Part shown: positions 10,912-22,283 of the stretch, piece by piece
How the letters are laid out: every line of letters begins with the position of its first letter
Numbering within the stretch: position 1 is the stretch's first letter
Source: Phyto melanocephala
Lineage: Eukaryota; Arthropoda; Insecta; Diptera; Rhinophoridae
Direction of reading: 5' to 3'
DNA: 64,000 bases
Assembly (NCBI GenBank): GCA_941918925.1
Contig: OW799236.1
Location: forward strand, 13,491,474-13,555,473
The notes under the pieces: generated by a model
What the model was told of the DNA's origin: nothing
The model's database searches: none
What the model saw: the letters and a program-made list of their open reading frames with translations, nothing else
Position numbers and translations under genes: made by a program

Positions 10912-13900
10912 CAAAACAGGGGGGAAACAAATAAAAATATAAACATTAATATGTATGAGTGTACAAACACACATGTACAGATATTTTACATACACATACA
11001 TAAATATTTAATGTAACAACATGTTGTTGTTTAATATCTGTTTAAATACTTAAACTTAATCCTCTGTTAAGTCAACCAATATGACAATGATATTATTTTT
11101 GTTTTTTTTTTTTTTTTTGTTATATACTTATATATATAAAAATGAGATAAAATATATGTTAATAATTATGTTTGCATACATGTTGCGGGGGTGGGGTAGA
11201 GTGGTCTTTCTTTTAAAAGTAAGAGTAAATGGTTTTATTTAGCAGCAAAAGATTGTAATTGAGAGATAAATGCTTAAAGGATAATACCAAATGTTACATG
11301 TTTTAATGATTTACTTATCAGAGAATGACATTATCAACTTATTTGCTGGTTAAATTTGTGTTTAAAAATTTTTAAATAATTGAGCAAAGCCACACAATTC
11401 AATAAAAATGGCAGTGTGCGGCCGTACAGTTTATTTTATCCATTTCAACTGAGTGATATTTGAACTTATTTATTTAATTGATGTGTATTTATACATCGTA
11501 AATTTGTGAAAAAAAAATTTTGTATTGTTGTGTATGTCCTACGCCTCCTTCTTTTCTCACACTTTTAACATAGTAATACCCTGCAGATAAAGTAACTAGT
11601 GTGGGGTTAGAAATATACGAGTTCCTTCTAACTTCAGACTAGTTACATATCTATTTTTTTATATATCAAACTATAGATTTTAACATTAAGTTATCATTTG
11701 AGCTCAACTAGTTCTTTTGTTTATAGTTTTTATACTAGTTGAATTGTTCGTTTTTGTTAGGGAGTGCGAGTGAGTGTACCCACCTTACACATACTGAAAA
11801 AAAATTTAATTTATATTTTTAATAGTAATTTGAGTATCAAAAGTGCTATGAAATTCTTATTGTCTCCGACGGGATTTGAAGCAGGATCGTTTGGTTTTGA
11901 AGTTTTATGCTTTAACTTAACAAAACGCTATTATTTTGTTTGTTTGTTTGTTTATTTCAGTCACTGCCTGTGAGATCTACTTCAGTCCCGTTACAACTAG
12001 TTTTATGATAGGACTAAAGTGAAACTGGTGTGGTCACAACAGCTTGAACAGCCTGTTCGGTGGATCTACTATGACGACCATAAAATGTATATTATATTAA
12101 TGATTTAATGATTTGCAAGCGATTGATCACTATATAAAGGGTTCAAGTATATAAATAAATAGGGGTTAATATTTCTGGATAGCTCACTATATTAAAAGTT
12201 CACATTAATGCGAGTTAACTACTTAATAATAAACGTTTTTTTTAAAGAAAATCTATATTTAATTATATAAAGTTTGCTTTTAAATAATCTTAATCTTATA
12301 ACTCGTATTAAAGCAAATCTTAATTTATTAATAATAAAATTAAATTTGAAAATATGCTATAAGTTTTAAACTTTTGTTTAAAATATCATTTGCCGAACTT
12401 TCAAACGAATAAATTATCACTTGGCTTGTAACGCTTTAACAGCTTTCAGCAAACATAATGCATAAGGCACACACATACATTTATACATACAAGCATGCAT
12501 GTCTACATTAAAATTTAAATCTGCTTGTGAATACTTCAAGTATATAAATAATTTTCTTATATTATTGATTGTACTATGGTTAAATGTTTATTATGAGCAC
12601 GTAGTCCTTTAAAATAATTACAATGTTCTGACAAATGTTTAACAATAATCAGCACCTTTGTGTGTGTGTTGCCTTTAAATTAAATAAATTTCTGGAGAGA
12701 CATAAAGACATATGAATTTATATTGAGTAAAAAGTAGTAAAATATAAGCTGAAAGCTATTCACGTAAATAAAAAATAAATCAGTGAAACACCAGCCAAAG
12801 CTGCACAGATAATATTTAATATTGGCATCACTGTTATGGACTTAATTAATTGACAAGAAAATTGTTACACCATATTTAAAAAAAAATTTTTTACCTAATT
12901 TTAATCTATCAAAAATGTCCATTAAATTTATTACTTGAATAAAATTTTGTTGGATTAACTTTTTTGCAAAAACATAGTCGAAATTTTTTGCTTATTCTTG
13001 TTCAAGAACTAAGGGAAAGTCTTATTCATGAGTATTTGTTTGCTTAATTTCTTTACACTCTGTCTGACACGCTAGTATTAAAAATTAACACATGTCATCA
13101 TCAACATTATTATGACAACTGTTGGTTGTCAAAAATAATAAACAGACTACAGAGAAGCAGCCAACTGGCACAATAAAAATAAATAAATAAATAAATTACA
13201 CTTGGCTAGCAACTACAGAGCCGGAGTCATAGAAACATCTGCACATAAGTACGCATTTAAACACTGACACATATACATATATTCAGTTTATCGAAAATGT
13301 ATAAAAGATATAAATACTAGAGATGAAACAAATATCTGTAGTCAATATTCGTAAATATATACAGGCATGTCACAGAGATACATTTCGTACAAAAGTGAAA
13401 TTGGATTCGAATTTTTATTATTTAAAAAAAGCTAAACAAAAATTCAAAATACTCTTTATTTTTAAAGTGAAATTTTTGTAGACATTTGTGCTGTGCATAT
13501 TTTTAGTTTAGCATTGCTAATACGAAATTAAAACCATTGTGATCGGAATATGTGACAAGCCTGATAAATACGAATATTTAATTAAAAATTTGGTTCCGTT
13601 TACATATGATATCAATAACTGAGTGTCACACTTAAAGTTTAAATCTGGTTTTATCATTAAAGCCACTAACAGTTGAAATTGCGTTCACCTACAAGTTTAG
13701 TTAAATCAGGTTTATACTTACATTATGTCCAACAAATTTTTTTATAAAATAAAATTAATTTCTCCTAGAAATAAAGGTAAGAAATACCTTTAGAAGAATT
13801 TTTTTAATACTTCTTCTTTAAATATTTGTTTCTCATACTTACTGTATATCAGCTGTTTTTGTTTGTTTGAAAAACTAAGACATTTTTGCAATGCGCTCTA

Positions 13901-14440
13901 AAATAGAAGCTATTTTATTTTCTTTAAATAAATAGCTGAAAAGTGGTTGAAAATATTGGAGATACTTTTTTTATGTTGTTGTTGCTGAATCCATTGCTTT
14001 TATTAGTTTTTTTTTACTTGTTAAAAATTTTTTTTTAATCAGCGCCATCTAACGTTATCAGCTATCTTTAATCATTTTAACGTTTAAGAACTAGGTATAG
14101 TACAACAAGTTTATATTTCCTAAAATCTAATTAAAACCAAAACAAAAAAGTTTTTATGATGGATTTAACGAAATTATTTTGTATGGTAAAACAAGGTTTT
14201 AATGATTGGATTTAACGTTAAATCCCCCGAATTTAGCATTAAAACCTTAATTGTTAAACACTATAACTGTGTTAAAATTTTAAATCGAAAATGGGGGATC
14301 CATTATTTTTCCTAACTCCATCAAAAAACAACAATAAACGATTAAAAAAATTTAAACGCAAGATGACCCGAAAACGAATGGCGAAAACGTTTATTTTAAT
14401 AATTGTAAAGCTTGATTAAGAGTATACAGTGCACAATGAA
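10912..14440. other. Long AT-rich stretch without an identifiable gene
   Basis: Nothing here has convincing coding character. 11580-12080 contains several ACTAGT/'ctagttac' motifs, a 'taccctgcag' sequence and a (TGTT)n tract at 11937-11955, also seen loosely around 45000-45480; this may be a decayed transposon pair. The rest is low-complexity A/T sequence with scattered microsatellites. Confidence 0.35.
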
Positions 14441-14444
14441 AAGA

Positions 14445-15296
14445 AATATGGCGTCCAAAACAAAATAGTGAACAACATATTTTTCTGCTTCGTCAATATG
14501 AGTAAAAAAACTGCTAAAATATAGTAGATATTTAAAAATCTAAGATGGAGTCCTTAACAAAATGAAGTGACTTCAGAAATGAGAATAAGGAGTTGATTAA
14601 ACAATGTCCTTCTGTCCGTCTGTTGGTTGAAATCAACTTTAAGAAGGCTGCACAGCGCTGTGTGTAGTATCTTTTCCAAGTACCCAGAAATGAATCACTA
14701 TTGAAATCTAGTACAATTGCCCCATCAATTTCTAAGATATGAGCAAATAAGCACGCCTGCTTCTATTTTTCTCCATATTTTTAGCCACCAAAATTTAATT
14801 TGTTTAGCTCTAACATAATTTATCAACCCATTTGTAACTATTTATAGATATTTTATACCTCTTGGGAAGTACGTAAAGAACTTTTAACGAATTGTTTGGT
14901 AATCGGCAAAGTTATAGACAAAATTATCTGGAAAAATATATATTTTTAAAAAAAAAAAGTTTTTTAAAGCTTCTCTAGTTATTTAATAATTTTTTGACAC
15001 TAAGCCGTAGACTATACGTAGTCTTGAAAATTTTTGCTGGGAATTACTGGGTTCGAAAGCAAGTGAGATATAAACATTAAAACAAAACGGCTTTGTTATT
15101 TTTCCTAACACCTACGAACGAAAACTGATTTTTCAACCTTCAGGACAGTGTTTAATTGACTTCCCTATTCATAATCTCTCAGAAAATATATACTTTTTGC
15201 AAAAAGGGGTCGGAAATAAAAATTGTAGAAATTTCACACGGAAAGACAAACCTATATATATACAATATATACACTCACTGTGAAGGGTATAAAAGC
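14445..15296 (+). mobile_element. Helentron/DINE-1-like element, subfamily 3, 5'-eroded
   Basis: The recognisable parts in order are 'atggcgtccaaaacaaaat', a short 'ctgtccgtctgttgg' microsatellite with 'ttgaaatcaacttt', 'agatatgagcaaataagcacg', and the 3' end with 'ttcataatctctcagaaaatatatac', 'ggggtcgg', 'aatttcacacgga' and 'cactgtgaagggtataaaa'. Shared with 27430-28440 and 55305-56290. The 5' terminus is not found. Confidence 0.65.
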
Positions 15297-15881
15297 TGCT
15301 TTTAAATAAAGGGTAAATAAAGAATAAAATAAGAAGTAAAGAAAATATATGAAAACAACTGGCAATAATATTTTTGCACGATAGTAAAAACTTTTCTTTA
15401 CATCAAAAATTAATAAATGAAAACTTTTTAAGAAAACAAAATTTTAGATAATTCTTATTAAAACGAAATTTTTGTGTTAAACGTTTTTTTTTTTAAAGAA
15501 CTGACTGTAAATCTGAGATCCAACATTTTTTTTTTATAAGATAATAAAATATGCACTACTCAATTATTTCCCACATTCACTCCATTAGTTTAACTTTTGT
15601 GTAGAATAACTTATAAAATTTGTTTAATTACTTTGTAAAATTAACGTTTTAAAATTTGTATCATATTTGTAATTGCATTTTTGTTTATTCTGTTTTCAAT
15701 AAAGTTCTTGTGCTATTTATCAGATAGTTTATTTAACGAACTAAAGTTGTTTTGCAGAAATACAAACATATTCCCAAACAAAAAGCACTGAAAGAAAAAA
15801 GTGAGTAATTTTTAATTTTGAAAAAACATTTTAAAATTAAAATTTTGGTTATAAAAAAATCTTAGTGATTTGTTATAGATA

Positions 15882-16962
15882 TACACAGAAAAAAATATTC
15901 CTTAAATTTGTTTAATTAATTGACTTTTTGATTTGTTTTAAAATTCGAATTATATTTTTCATTAACTAAATTAATTTTTTTAATTGATATTAAATATTTT
16001 CAAAAAACAAAGAGATTTCTGTCAGTTGAATAAAATAAATAAAAAATAAAAAATGTTATTTTAAATGAAATTTTTTGAAATTTGAATTTCTTAGAATAAA
16101 TTTAATATAATTATTATTCAAGGAGCAGAATAATAAAAAAATAGTAGACAATCTGCATGAAAAAGTTCTGGTAAGTGAAAGTATATAAAAATATGTTCAG
16201 TTTTTAATATAATAAATGGTTTCAGTTTCATTGTAGATGTGCCCAAATCCAATAATTATTGCATCCCCTTATATTCCTCAGAATTCTCATTTTAGTAGGT
16301 AAGTTTGTTGAATTTCTTCACTCTGTCTGATTAAGCCTTTTTACCGGTTAATATTCTTTATATCTAGGTTGTTGATGCTACCAGTTATTTTTGGATCTCC
16401 GGCTTTCGATATGGTGTAGTATGTCTACTTATGGAACCCTACTTCTTATGCTTATGTATTTAAAAACATAGATTCATATGTACCATATATGTATATTAAG
16501 AATATATAAATATCAAAAAAATATATATATTTTATTTCTAAACAGATTAACTGCCTGTTCAACGATGTCGAAAGAAAACCTAAGCGAAATTTCATTCGTA
16601 CAAATACGTTGAAAACAAAAACAAATTTTTAGTTTTTGTTGTTGTTTTCAATATATTTGTACGAAAGTACTGCAGTAAATAATTTTTGTTATTGATATAA
16701 TAAATGATTTTATTATATAATTACCAAATATCAAATATAGACATGATTAAATTAATTAAAATAATTTTTGAAAATTATGGAAATTTTAATTAATTTTTTA
16801 ATACTGTTTTAATTGAAATTTTTCTTAATATTTTTTTAATTAAAACTATTAATTTTCATTTAATTAATAGTATCATTTTGATGATTGGAGCAAAATTAAA
16901 CAATTTTTTAATTATTAACATTAATTTCGTAATTGAAGTTCATATTTATTTTTTTCTGTGTA
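15882..16962 (+). mobile_element. 1.08-kb TIR element (CACAGAAAAAAAT ends, TA target), copy 1
   Basis: The element is bounded by TA-CACAGAAAAAAATATT on the left and by 'atttttttctgtg'-TA on the right, so the termini are inverted and flanked by TA, as for Tc1/mariner-type insertion. Its first ~170 bp and last ~280 bp are mirrored in copy 2 (17146-18094), which lies in reverse orientation. The middle (16055-16680) is less conserved and includes a hairpin at 16597-16665. It has no transposase ORF, so it is a large non-autonomous (MITE-like) element. The Tc1/mariner link is inferred from the TA flanks only. Confidence 0.65.
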
Positions 16963-17145
16963 GAATATTTAATTATTATTTTAAATTTTACTTCATACAA
17001 AATAAATATAGTTTCGGTGGAATAAATATTTATTTATTTATTTATCATGTTTATAAGTATATTTCTTAATTTGTTTATTTATTTTAAACCTTAAACTTTT
17101 TAGAAGGTTGCAAACCTAATTTTCCTTGCAGTGCTTTTTTCAACT

Positions 17146-18094
17146 TACACAGAAAAAAATAAATATGAATTTCAATTACAAAATTAATACTATTAATAAA
17201 AATATTATTTGATTTTGCTCCAATCATCAAAATGATACTATTAATTAAATGAAAATGAATATTTTTAATTTAAAATATGTTGTGAAAAATATCAATTAAA
17301 ACAGTATTAAAAAATTAATTAATATATAATTTAATATTTAAAATAATTTTAATTAATTTAATCACTCCTGTAATTGTATCAATAATATAAATTATTGAAC
17401 CTGTTTAAAAAAGGAATCCGGAAAAAATAGACATATTTTTTTTTCTTTGATATTTAAATATTTTTAACATACATCAATATATAGGTACATATATTTTGAA
17501 TTACACTGCATATATTAAAAGTATACGAAAAAATTTAAAGCATAATACAATATAACACATTTAGGAACTGGTGGCATAACCAAACATCATATTATCAAAC
17601 ATAAAGGAGGTGCATCCTAGACCTAAGCGCAAAGAAATTTTACCCATTAAATTTTTTTTCAAACGAAGGGAAGAAACTCAAATAATTACTTACATTTAAG
17701 GTTAGAATCCAACAGAATTTACCGGGCTGCAAGAAATATTGACTTTAGTCCCATCTGCAACAAAGTTCTGTTCCGTTTTCTTTGAAAATGTACTTAGTAG
17801 AATTTAAATTTTAAATTTTTTTTTTTTTAATTTTACCCACCTTATTAACAAGAACTTCCTTCAAATTATATTAAGACTTTGATTCAAAAAGAATTCTTGA
17901 CAAAAAAAAATAAATTTTTCCTATTTTATTTTTCAATATACTTTTTTCAACTGACAGAAATCTCTAAGTTTTTTGAAAAAATTGTATATCAATAAAAAAA
18001 ATTGTTTAAAGTAATTAAAAATATAATCCAAATTTAAGAATAAATCAATTAGTCAATTAATTTAAAAAAAATAAGCAGTAATTTTTTCTGTGTA
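17146..18094 (-). mobile_element. 0.95-kb TIR element (CACAGAAAAAAAT ends, TA target), copy 2
   Basis: An inverted partner of 15882-16962, separated by 183 bp. Read on minus it starts TA-CACAGAAAAAATTACTGC and ends 'ttttttttctgtg'-TA. Landmarks shared with copy 1 are 'aattaattgact', 'agagatttctgtcagttgaa', 'ttttaatactgttttaattga' (17290s) and 'gatgattggagcaaaat'. It is about 130 bp shorter, the difference falling in the middle. No coding capacity seen. Confidence 0.65.
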
Positions 18095-18730
18095 CACATA
18101 GAAATATCCTTAATTACTTCTTACACAAACACCGGCAAAATATTTCGTTCCATTAAGCAAACTTTAAACATTAGCAAAAGAGTTTGGCGTAAAACGGAAA
18201 ATATAAAATTGATTAAAACAAATAGTATTTACAGAATCATTATTATTTTGCTTCTTGGTTTTTGTTTTTGTTTTTCTTTGTTTGTTTTTTTTTTGTATTA
18301 AAAATAAATTTATTGGAAAATTGTTTATAAATATGGAATCAATGAAGTAGTATTAATAACTATGCAAACAGATTAGATTAAATGGTTAAGCAGAAGTCAA
18401 CACATTTTTACCAAAAAACACTTACATAAAACTAAACACTAACTGCCGTGTATTCGTAAAAACTATTTTACGTTTACTATAGTCTTACTTGAAAAAATTC
18501 TGTACAATATCTCTCAAATAAGCCTTTAGTAAAATTTTTATATAAAAATTAGAAATCAAATACATTTTAAGCTCATTTAAAATTGTATGAATATGGGAGG
18601 TAAAAACTCTGCAGCCCCGATTTGTGTTTACAAAGGTCAGGAATGGGTCGAAAGTCAACGTGGGGTTTATATTCTTTTTTTTATAAAAAATTAAATCTGC
18701 AGAATGGATAGATTCACCACTGAACAGAGA
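18095..18730. other. Unassigned AT-rich sequence
   Basis: I see no ORF or terminal repeat of note; T-rich stretch at 18255-18295. Confidence 0.4.
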
Positions 18731-19360
18731 ATATATATATATATATATATATATTGATTCCTATGGTTCCAAGTTGGAACAAAGGGCCGTAACGAAATTC
18801 TTCCATTGGGATCTGTCCTGTGCGATTAGTCTGATCTCAGACCAAGTTCTTCTTGTTTCGCTAATTTCGGATTCTAGTTGCCTTCTCCAGGTGTTAGCTG
18901 GTCTACCTCTTCTTCTGCTGCCATGAGGGTTCCAGTCAATTGCCATCTTTGATATATCATCATGGGGTCTTCTCAAAATATGACCAACCCAGCTCCATTT
19001 CCACTTTGCAATTTCTATGCGAATTGGTATTTCACCTGTTCTTTGCCAGAGGTCTCTGTTGGAAACTACGTTCGGCCAAAATATTCGCAAAATTTTTCGC
19101 AAGCAACGATTAACAAATACTTGCAGGGATTGAATGTCGCTTGCAGTAGAGTTCCAGGACTCACATCCATATAGCAGGATAGAGCGAACATTAGAGGAGA
19201 AAAGGCGAAGCTTAGTTTTTATATGTATTTGTGGTGACTTCCATACTCTTTGTAATGCACCAAAAGACTGTTTTGCTTTCCTTATGCGATATGCAATATC
19301 ATCACGTGAGCCGACTGTTGTTGATATGATATTTCCTAAGTAGCAAAACGATTGAACAAA
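18731..19360 (-). pseudogene. 5'-truncated LINE: C-terminal part of an endonuclease/reverse-transcriptase ORF with (AT)n tail
   Basis: The minus-strand frame 18761-19396 is open for 211 codons; homology begins near 19350. In order it shows FCYLG (start of the post-catalytic RT region), RIRKAKQSF, LLYGCESWN, VNRCLRKIL, KWKWSWVGHILRRP and GRPANTWRR, the typical thumb and C-terminal region of RTE-like and related non-LTR ORFs. The catalytic YADD box is absent, lost by 5' truncation. The stop is followed by only a few bases and then (AT)12 at 18731-18754, a microsatellite 3' tail as seen in RTE-type elements. The frame has no stops, so the insertion may be fairly young. Clade assignment is uncertain. 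Confidence 0.8.
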
Positions 19361-20345
19361 GAATAATATAATTTTATTACTTAAATCAGCAATCAATTAT
19401 TTTAACGCGAAGAGAATATGGTCAACACTTTAACGTCACAGTTTCACTCTTTGAAGCAGTGATTCGTTGCTTATTTTATCATCACATGTCTCTGTAAAAC
19501 ATACACCTGGAAGCGGTCAATCACGTTTAATTCATACCGCGGGCAATGTTGAACATGATTTATGTTAAACTTTTAACGAAACACGTTTTTGGCATATACA
19601 AATTTTGTTTCATAAATCTTTGACAAAATTTAAAACAGATAATGTATAGAGGTAGGTACCCAGCAAAAACTAAATAATGACTTGCTCTTACAAAGTAACA
19701 TACTATTCAATGACAACTACATATCCTCTGTCTTACTAAGAAATATTTTAGTAATGACTTGATGTATAATGTGATACGTAAGAACTTATTTCTAGACATT
19801 TGCTTAGATACACACACAATACAATTTCTTATTGCGAAATTGGCTAGAAGCCATTCAAATGCATAAATTTTTATAATTCTCATTTAGTTAAACACGCTTA
19901 GGCATTTCATTAACAAAGTAATAGCTTTTAAATTTCAAATTGACGTATCACAGAAGAATCAAACCGAATCTTTTCCCTTAAAAGAAACCGAACGACTTCT
20001 GTAAGTCCATATTAATAATAAGTTATTTAGGTTATTAAAATCAAGCACTTATTTATTGCTATAAAAGTAAGTACTTATTTAAGCTCCTTTTTATAAACGA
20101 GCGTAATAAATACTTATACGACTGCCTATTTGGAAGCGATTATGGTAAGTACTTGCCTCCATTAACATCGCCGTGTTAAAATAATGAGTTTAGATGTAAG
20201 TAGTGAAGAACTGTTCTCTAGTACGCTTAACTAATTATTTTGTAATGTGTTATTTTGCAATACCTTTCTGCCACTTTGTAAAAATCAGACATTTTTAAAA
20301 CTATTCTCTTAAGTTTTTAAAGTTTAATTACGTTCATTTTATATT
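19361..20345. other. Unassigned sequence between two LINE fragments
   Basis: Ordinary AT-rich DNA. A 'cccagcaaaaac' motif at about 19659 and repeated 'aagtacttatt' motifs at 20045-20150 hint at a decayed repeat, but I cannot delimit one. Confidence 0.35.
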
Positions 20346-22009
20346 CGTGATAATTTTTGGTTTAGTGCGAGCGTCAACAAATACATTTCACGAAGTTCCA
20401 GCGTAAAGCCATTTGGGTCCTATTTTATTTTTGCTCTTATTAATGACTAGAAAAGCCCGGCGCGCGTTGCTACGCCCTTTAATGAATAAATGCATTCTTA
20501 ATTTATATTGAATATCAAGTGCAAAAAGCTAACAATTAAAACTTTTTTTAATGGGCGTGGCACTGCCCACTTTTCTACTCACGAAATTGTAAAGTCATAA
20601 CAGCTCACTATGTGTATGCAAAGTTCCAGAAAAATCGATGAAGTTTAAGTAGCTGAATATAATAACTTTTTTTATGGGCGTGGCACTGCCCACTTTTCTA
20701 CTCACGAAATTGTAAAGTCATAACAGCTCACTATGTGTGCACAGTTCCAGAAAAATCGGTCCAGTGGAAGTACCTCAAAATTATAACTTTTTTTTATGGG
20801 CGTGGCCCTGCCCACTTTTCTAATCACGAAATTATAAAGTCATGACAGCTTAATATGTGTGCAAACTTTCAGGAAAATCAGTCCAGTGCAAGTACCTCAA
20901 AATTAAAATTTTTTATGGGCGTGGCCCCGCCCACTTTTCTAATCACGAAATTATATAGTCATGAGAGCTCGATATATGTGAAAAGTTTCAGAAAAATCGG
21001 TCATGTGTAAGTAGCTTAAAATGATAACAAATTTTTATGGGCGTGGCCCCGCCCACTTTTTTCCACCCATAAACACTCCGTGGTATGTGTACAACAACTT
21101 ATCAAAGTTTGAGCTCGATCGGTTTTACAGTTTCGGAGTCTATAGCTAACACACACACACACACACACAGAGTTTCACTTTTATATATATAGATTTGCCA
21201 AGTGCAATTAATTTTTGCAACATTTAAATGTATGCTGATAACGTAGAGATTTTTCTTAGCTACAAGAATATTCAGGATGGAATTCAGTTACAACATGATT
21301 TGAATAAATTTTTCAAATGGTGCAATAAGAATTTATTGACTCTTAACCTAAAAAAAATGCACACATATGAGATTCTCAAGAAATTTAAATGCTGGTTGTC
21401 TCTTTTATCTGGGCAGTTATCAACTTGAATTAGGGTCGGAGTTTCTGGATCTAGCCGTTCTTTTGCAGCCTAAACTAAATTTCAACAACCATATTGTTAT
21501 GATGGCAAATAAATCTCGTGGTGTTCTCGCTTTTATAAAACGTTAAGCTAAAGTGTTTACGGAACCACAAATAACTGTACGGTTGTAATCCTCTTTAGAA
21601 GGAGCGATTCTTGAATTCGGATCTTTTATTTGGGATCGTTATACCAATTTGCAGAAGAATCGAATTGAAACTGTGCAGACACAATTTCTTCTATTTAGGT
21701 CATACAACATGGGATCCTGATAGAAACATTCTGTCGTACACAACTAGACTTGCTGCAATTAAGTTGCCAACGTTAAAGAGTAGACGAATAATGCTTAATG
21801 TAACTTTTATGGTGAATTTATAAAATGGTGCTGCTAATTCTAAATTTTTGCTGAGTAATATCAACTTTAATCTTCCACTTAAAGCTACTCGGAATTTTAC
21901 TCCTCTTTATCTTAGATGTCTTCAAAATAACTATGCTGATGCTGACCCACTCAGATAAATAAATTAAATAAACGTAATATTGTTCTGTTCTTAAATGTTT
22001 GTAATTAGT
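20346..22009 (+). pseudogene. Jockey/I-like LINE reverse transcriptase, broken and interrupted
   Basis: The left piece (20346-20447) ends with a decayed GVPQGS box (SHLGPILFLL is readable, with an in-frame stop before it) and the start of an IND motif. The right piece (21195-22009) resumes with LPSAINFCNI and then MYADN, in which the second catalytic Asp has become Asn. It continues, with stops and frame slips, through NKFFKWCNKN, PKLNFNNHI, NKSRGVLAFIKR, ILEFGSFIWD and LPTLKSRRIM to a stop near 22007-22009. The protein is therefore split exactly between domains 4 and 5 by the repeat at 20448-21194. It is inactive by several criteria. The jockey/I group is inferred from motif style. Confidence 0.75.
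20448..21194 (+). repeat. Tandem-unit element ('atgggcgtgg' family) inserted in the LINE
   Basis: It begins 'tagaaaagcccggcgcgcg' and ends with (CA)n then 'gagtttc.cttttatatatatagat'. Five units start with ATGGGCGTGG at 20551, 20674, 20796, 20915 and 21037 (spacing 119-123 bp). Each contains 'ctgcccacttttcta', 'gaaattgtaaagtcat' and 'tccagaaaaatcggt'. Shorter relatives are at 44391-44874 and 63020-63256. No coding capacity. Insertion into the reverse transcriptase shows it is mobile; the class is not clear to me. Confidence 0.75.
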
Positions 22010-22039
22010 GAAGTTTTTTTTTTTTTTGCATGTATTGTT

Positions 22040-22283
22040 GCTAGTCCGAAAGGATTTATAATCAAAGCTGCCATTACTGAACCATACTTATTCAAGAACG
22101 ATAAAAATCACAACGTTACAGTCAATGCAGTAGGGTAAAGTGCGATAAATGCCGGCTTTTGCTCTTCCCGAAATAGAAGACTTGCAAATACCGCCCGAAG
22201 TCCTAAAATTAGTACGCCAAAATTTTAGCTCACCCATGGACCACCTACAACAACATTTACATAAAATAATCCTTAACAAGTAA
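22040..22283 (+). pseudogene. Mariner-like transposase scrap with internal deletion
   Basis: The first frame reads TEPYLFKNDKNHNVTVNA, matching the 'GPYFF.ND...NVTVNG' block between the first and second catalytic Asp of mariner-like transposases. After a frame slip it continues as LPEIEDLQ, then jumps to PPEVLKLVRQNF and MDHLQQHLHKII before TAA at 22281. The region with the second and third acidic residues is missing, so about 100 residues are deleted. It is the same general family as 24240-24940. Confidence 0.65.

Noticed and set aside
11580..12080. ACTAGT-rich sequence as a transposon related to 45000-45480
   Set aside because: Only short motifs are shared; order and spacing do not align well enough to support a common element.
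18962..19343. Two plus-strand frames over the LINE at 18.7-19.4 kb
   Set aside because: Antisense shadows of the minus-strand LINE frame, which carries the recognisable motifs.
20551..21194. CRISPR-like array because of regularly spaced repeats
   Set aside because: Units are contiguous 120-bp degenerate repeats without unique spacers, inside a eukaryotic transposon.
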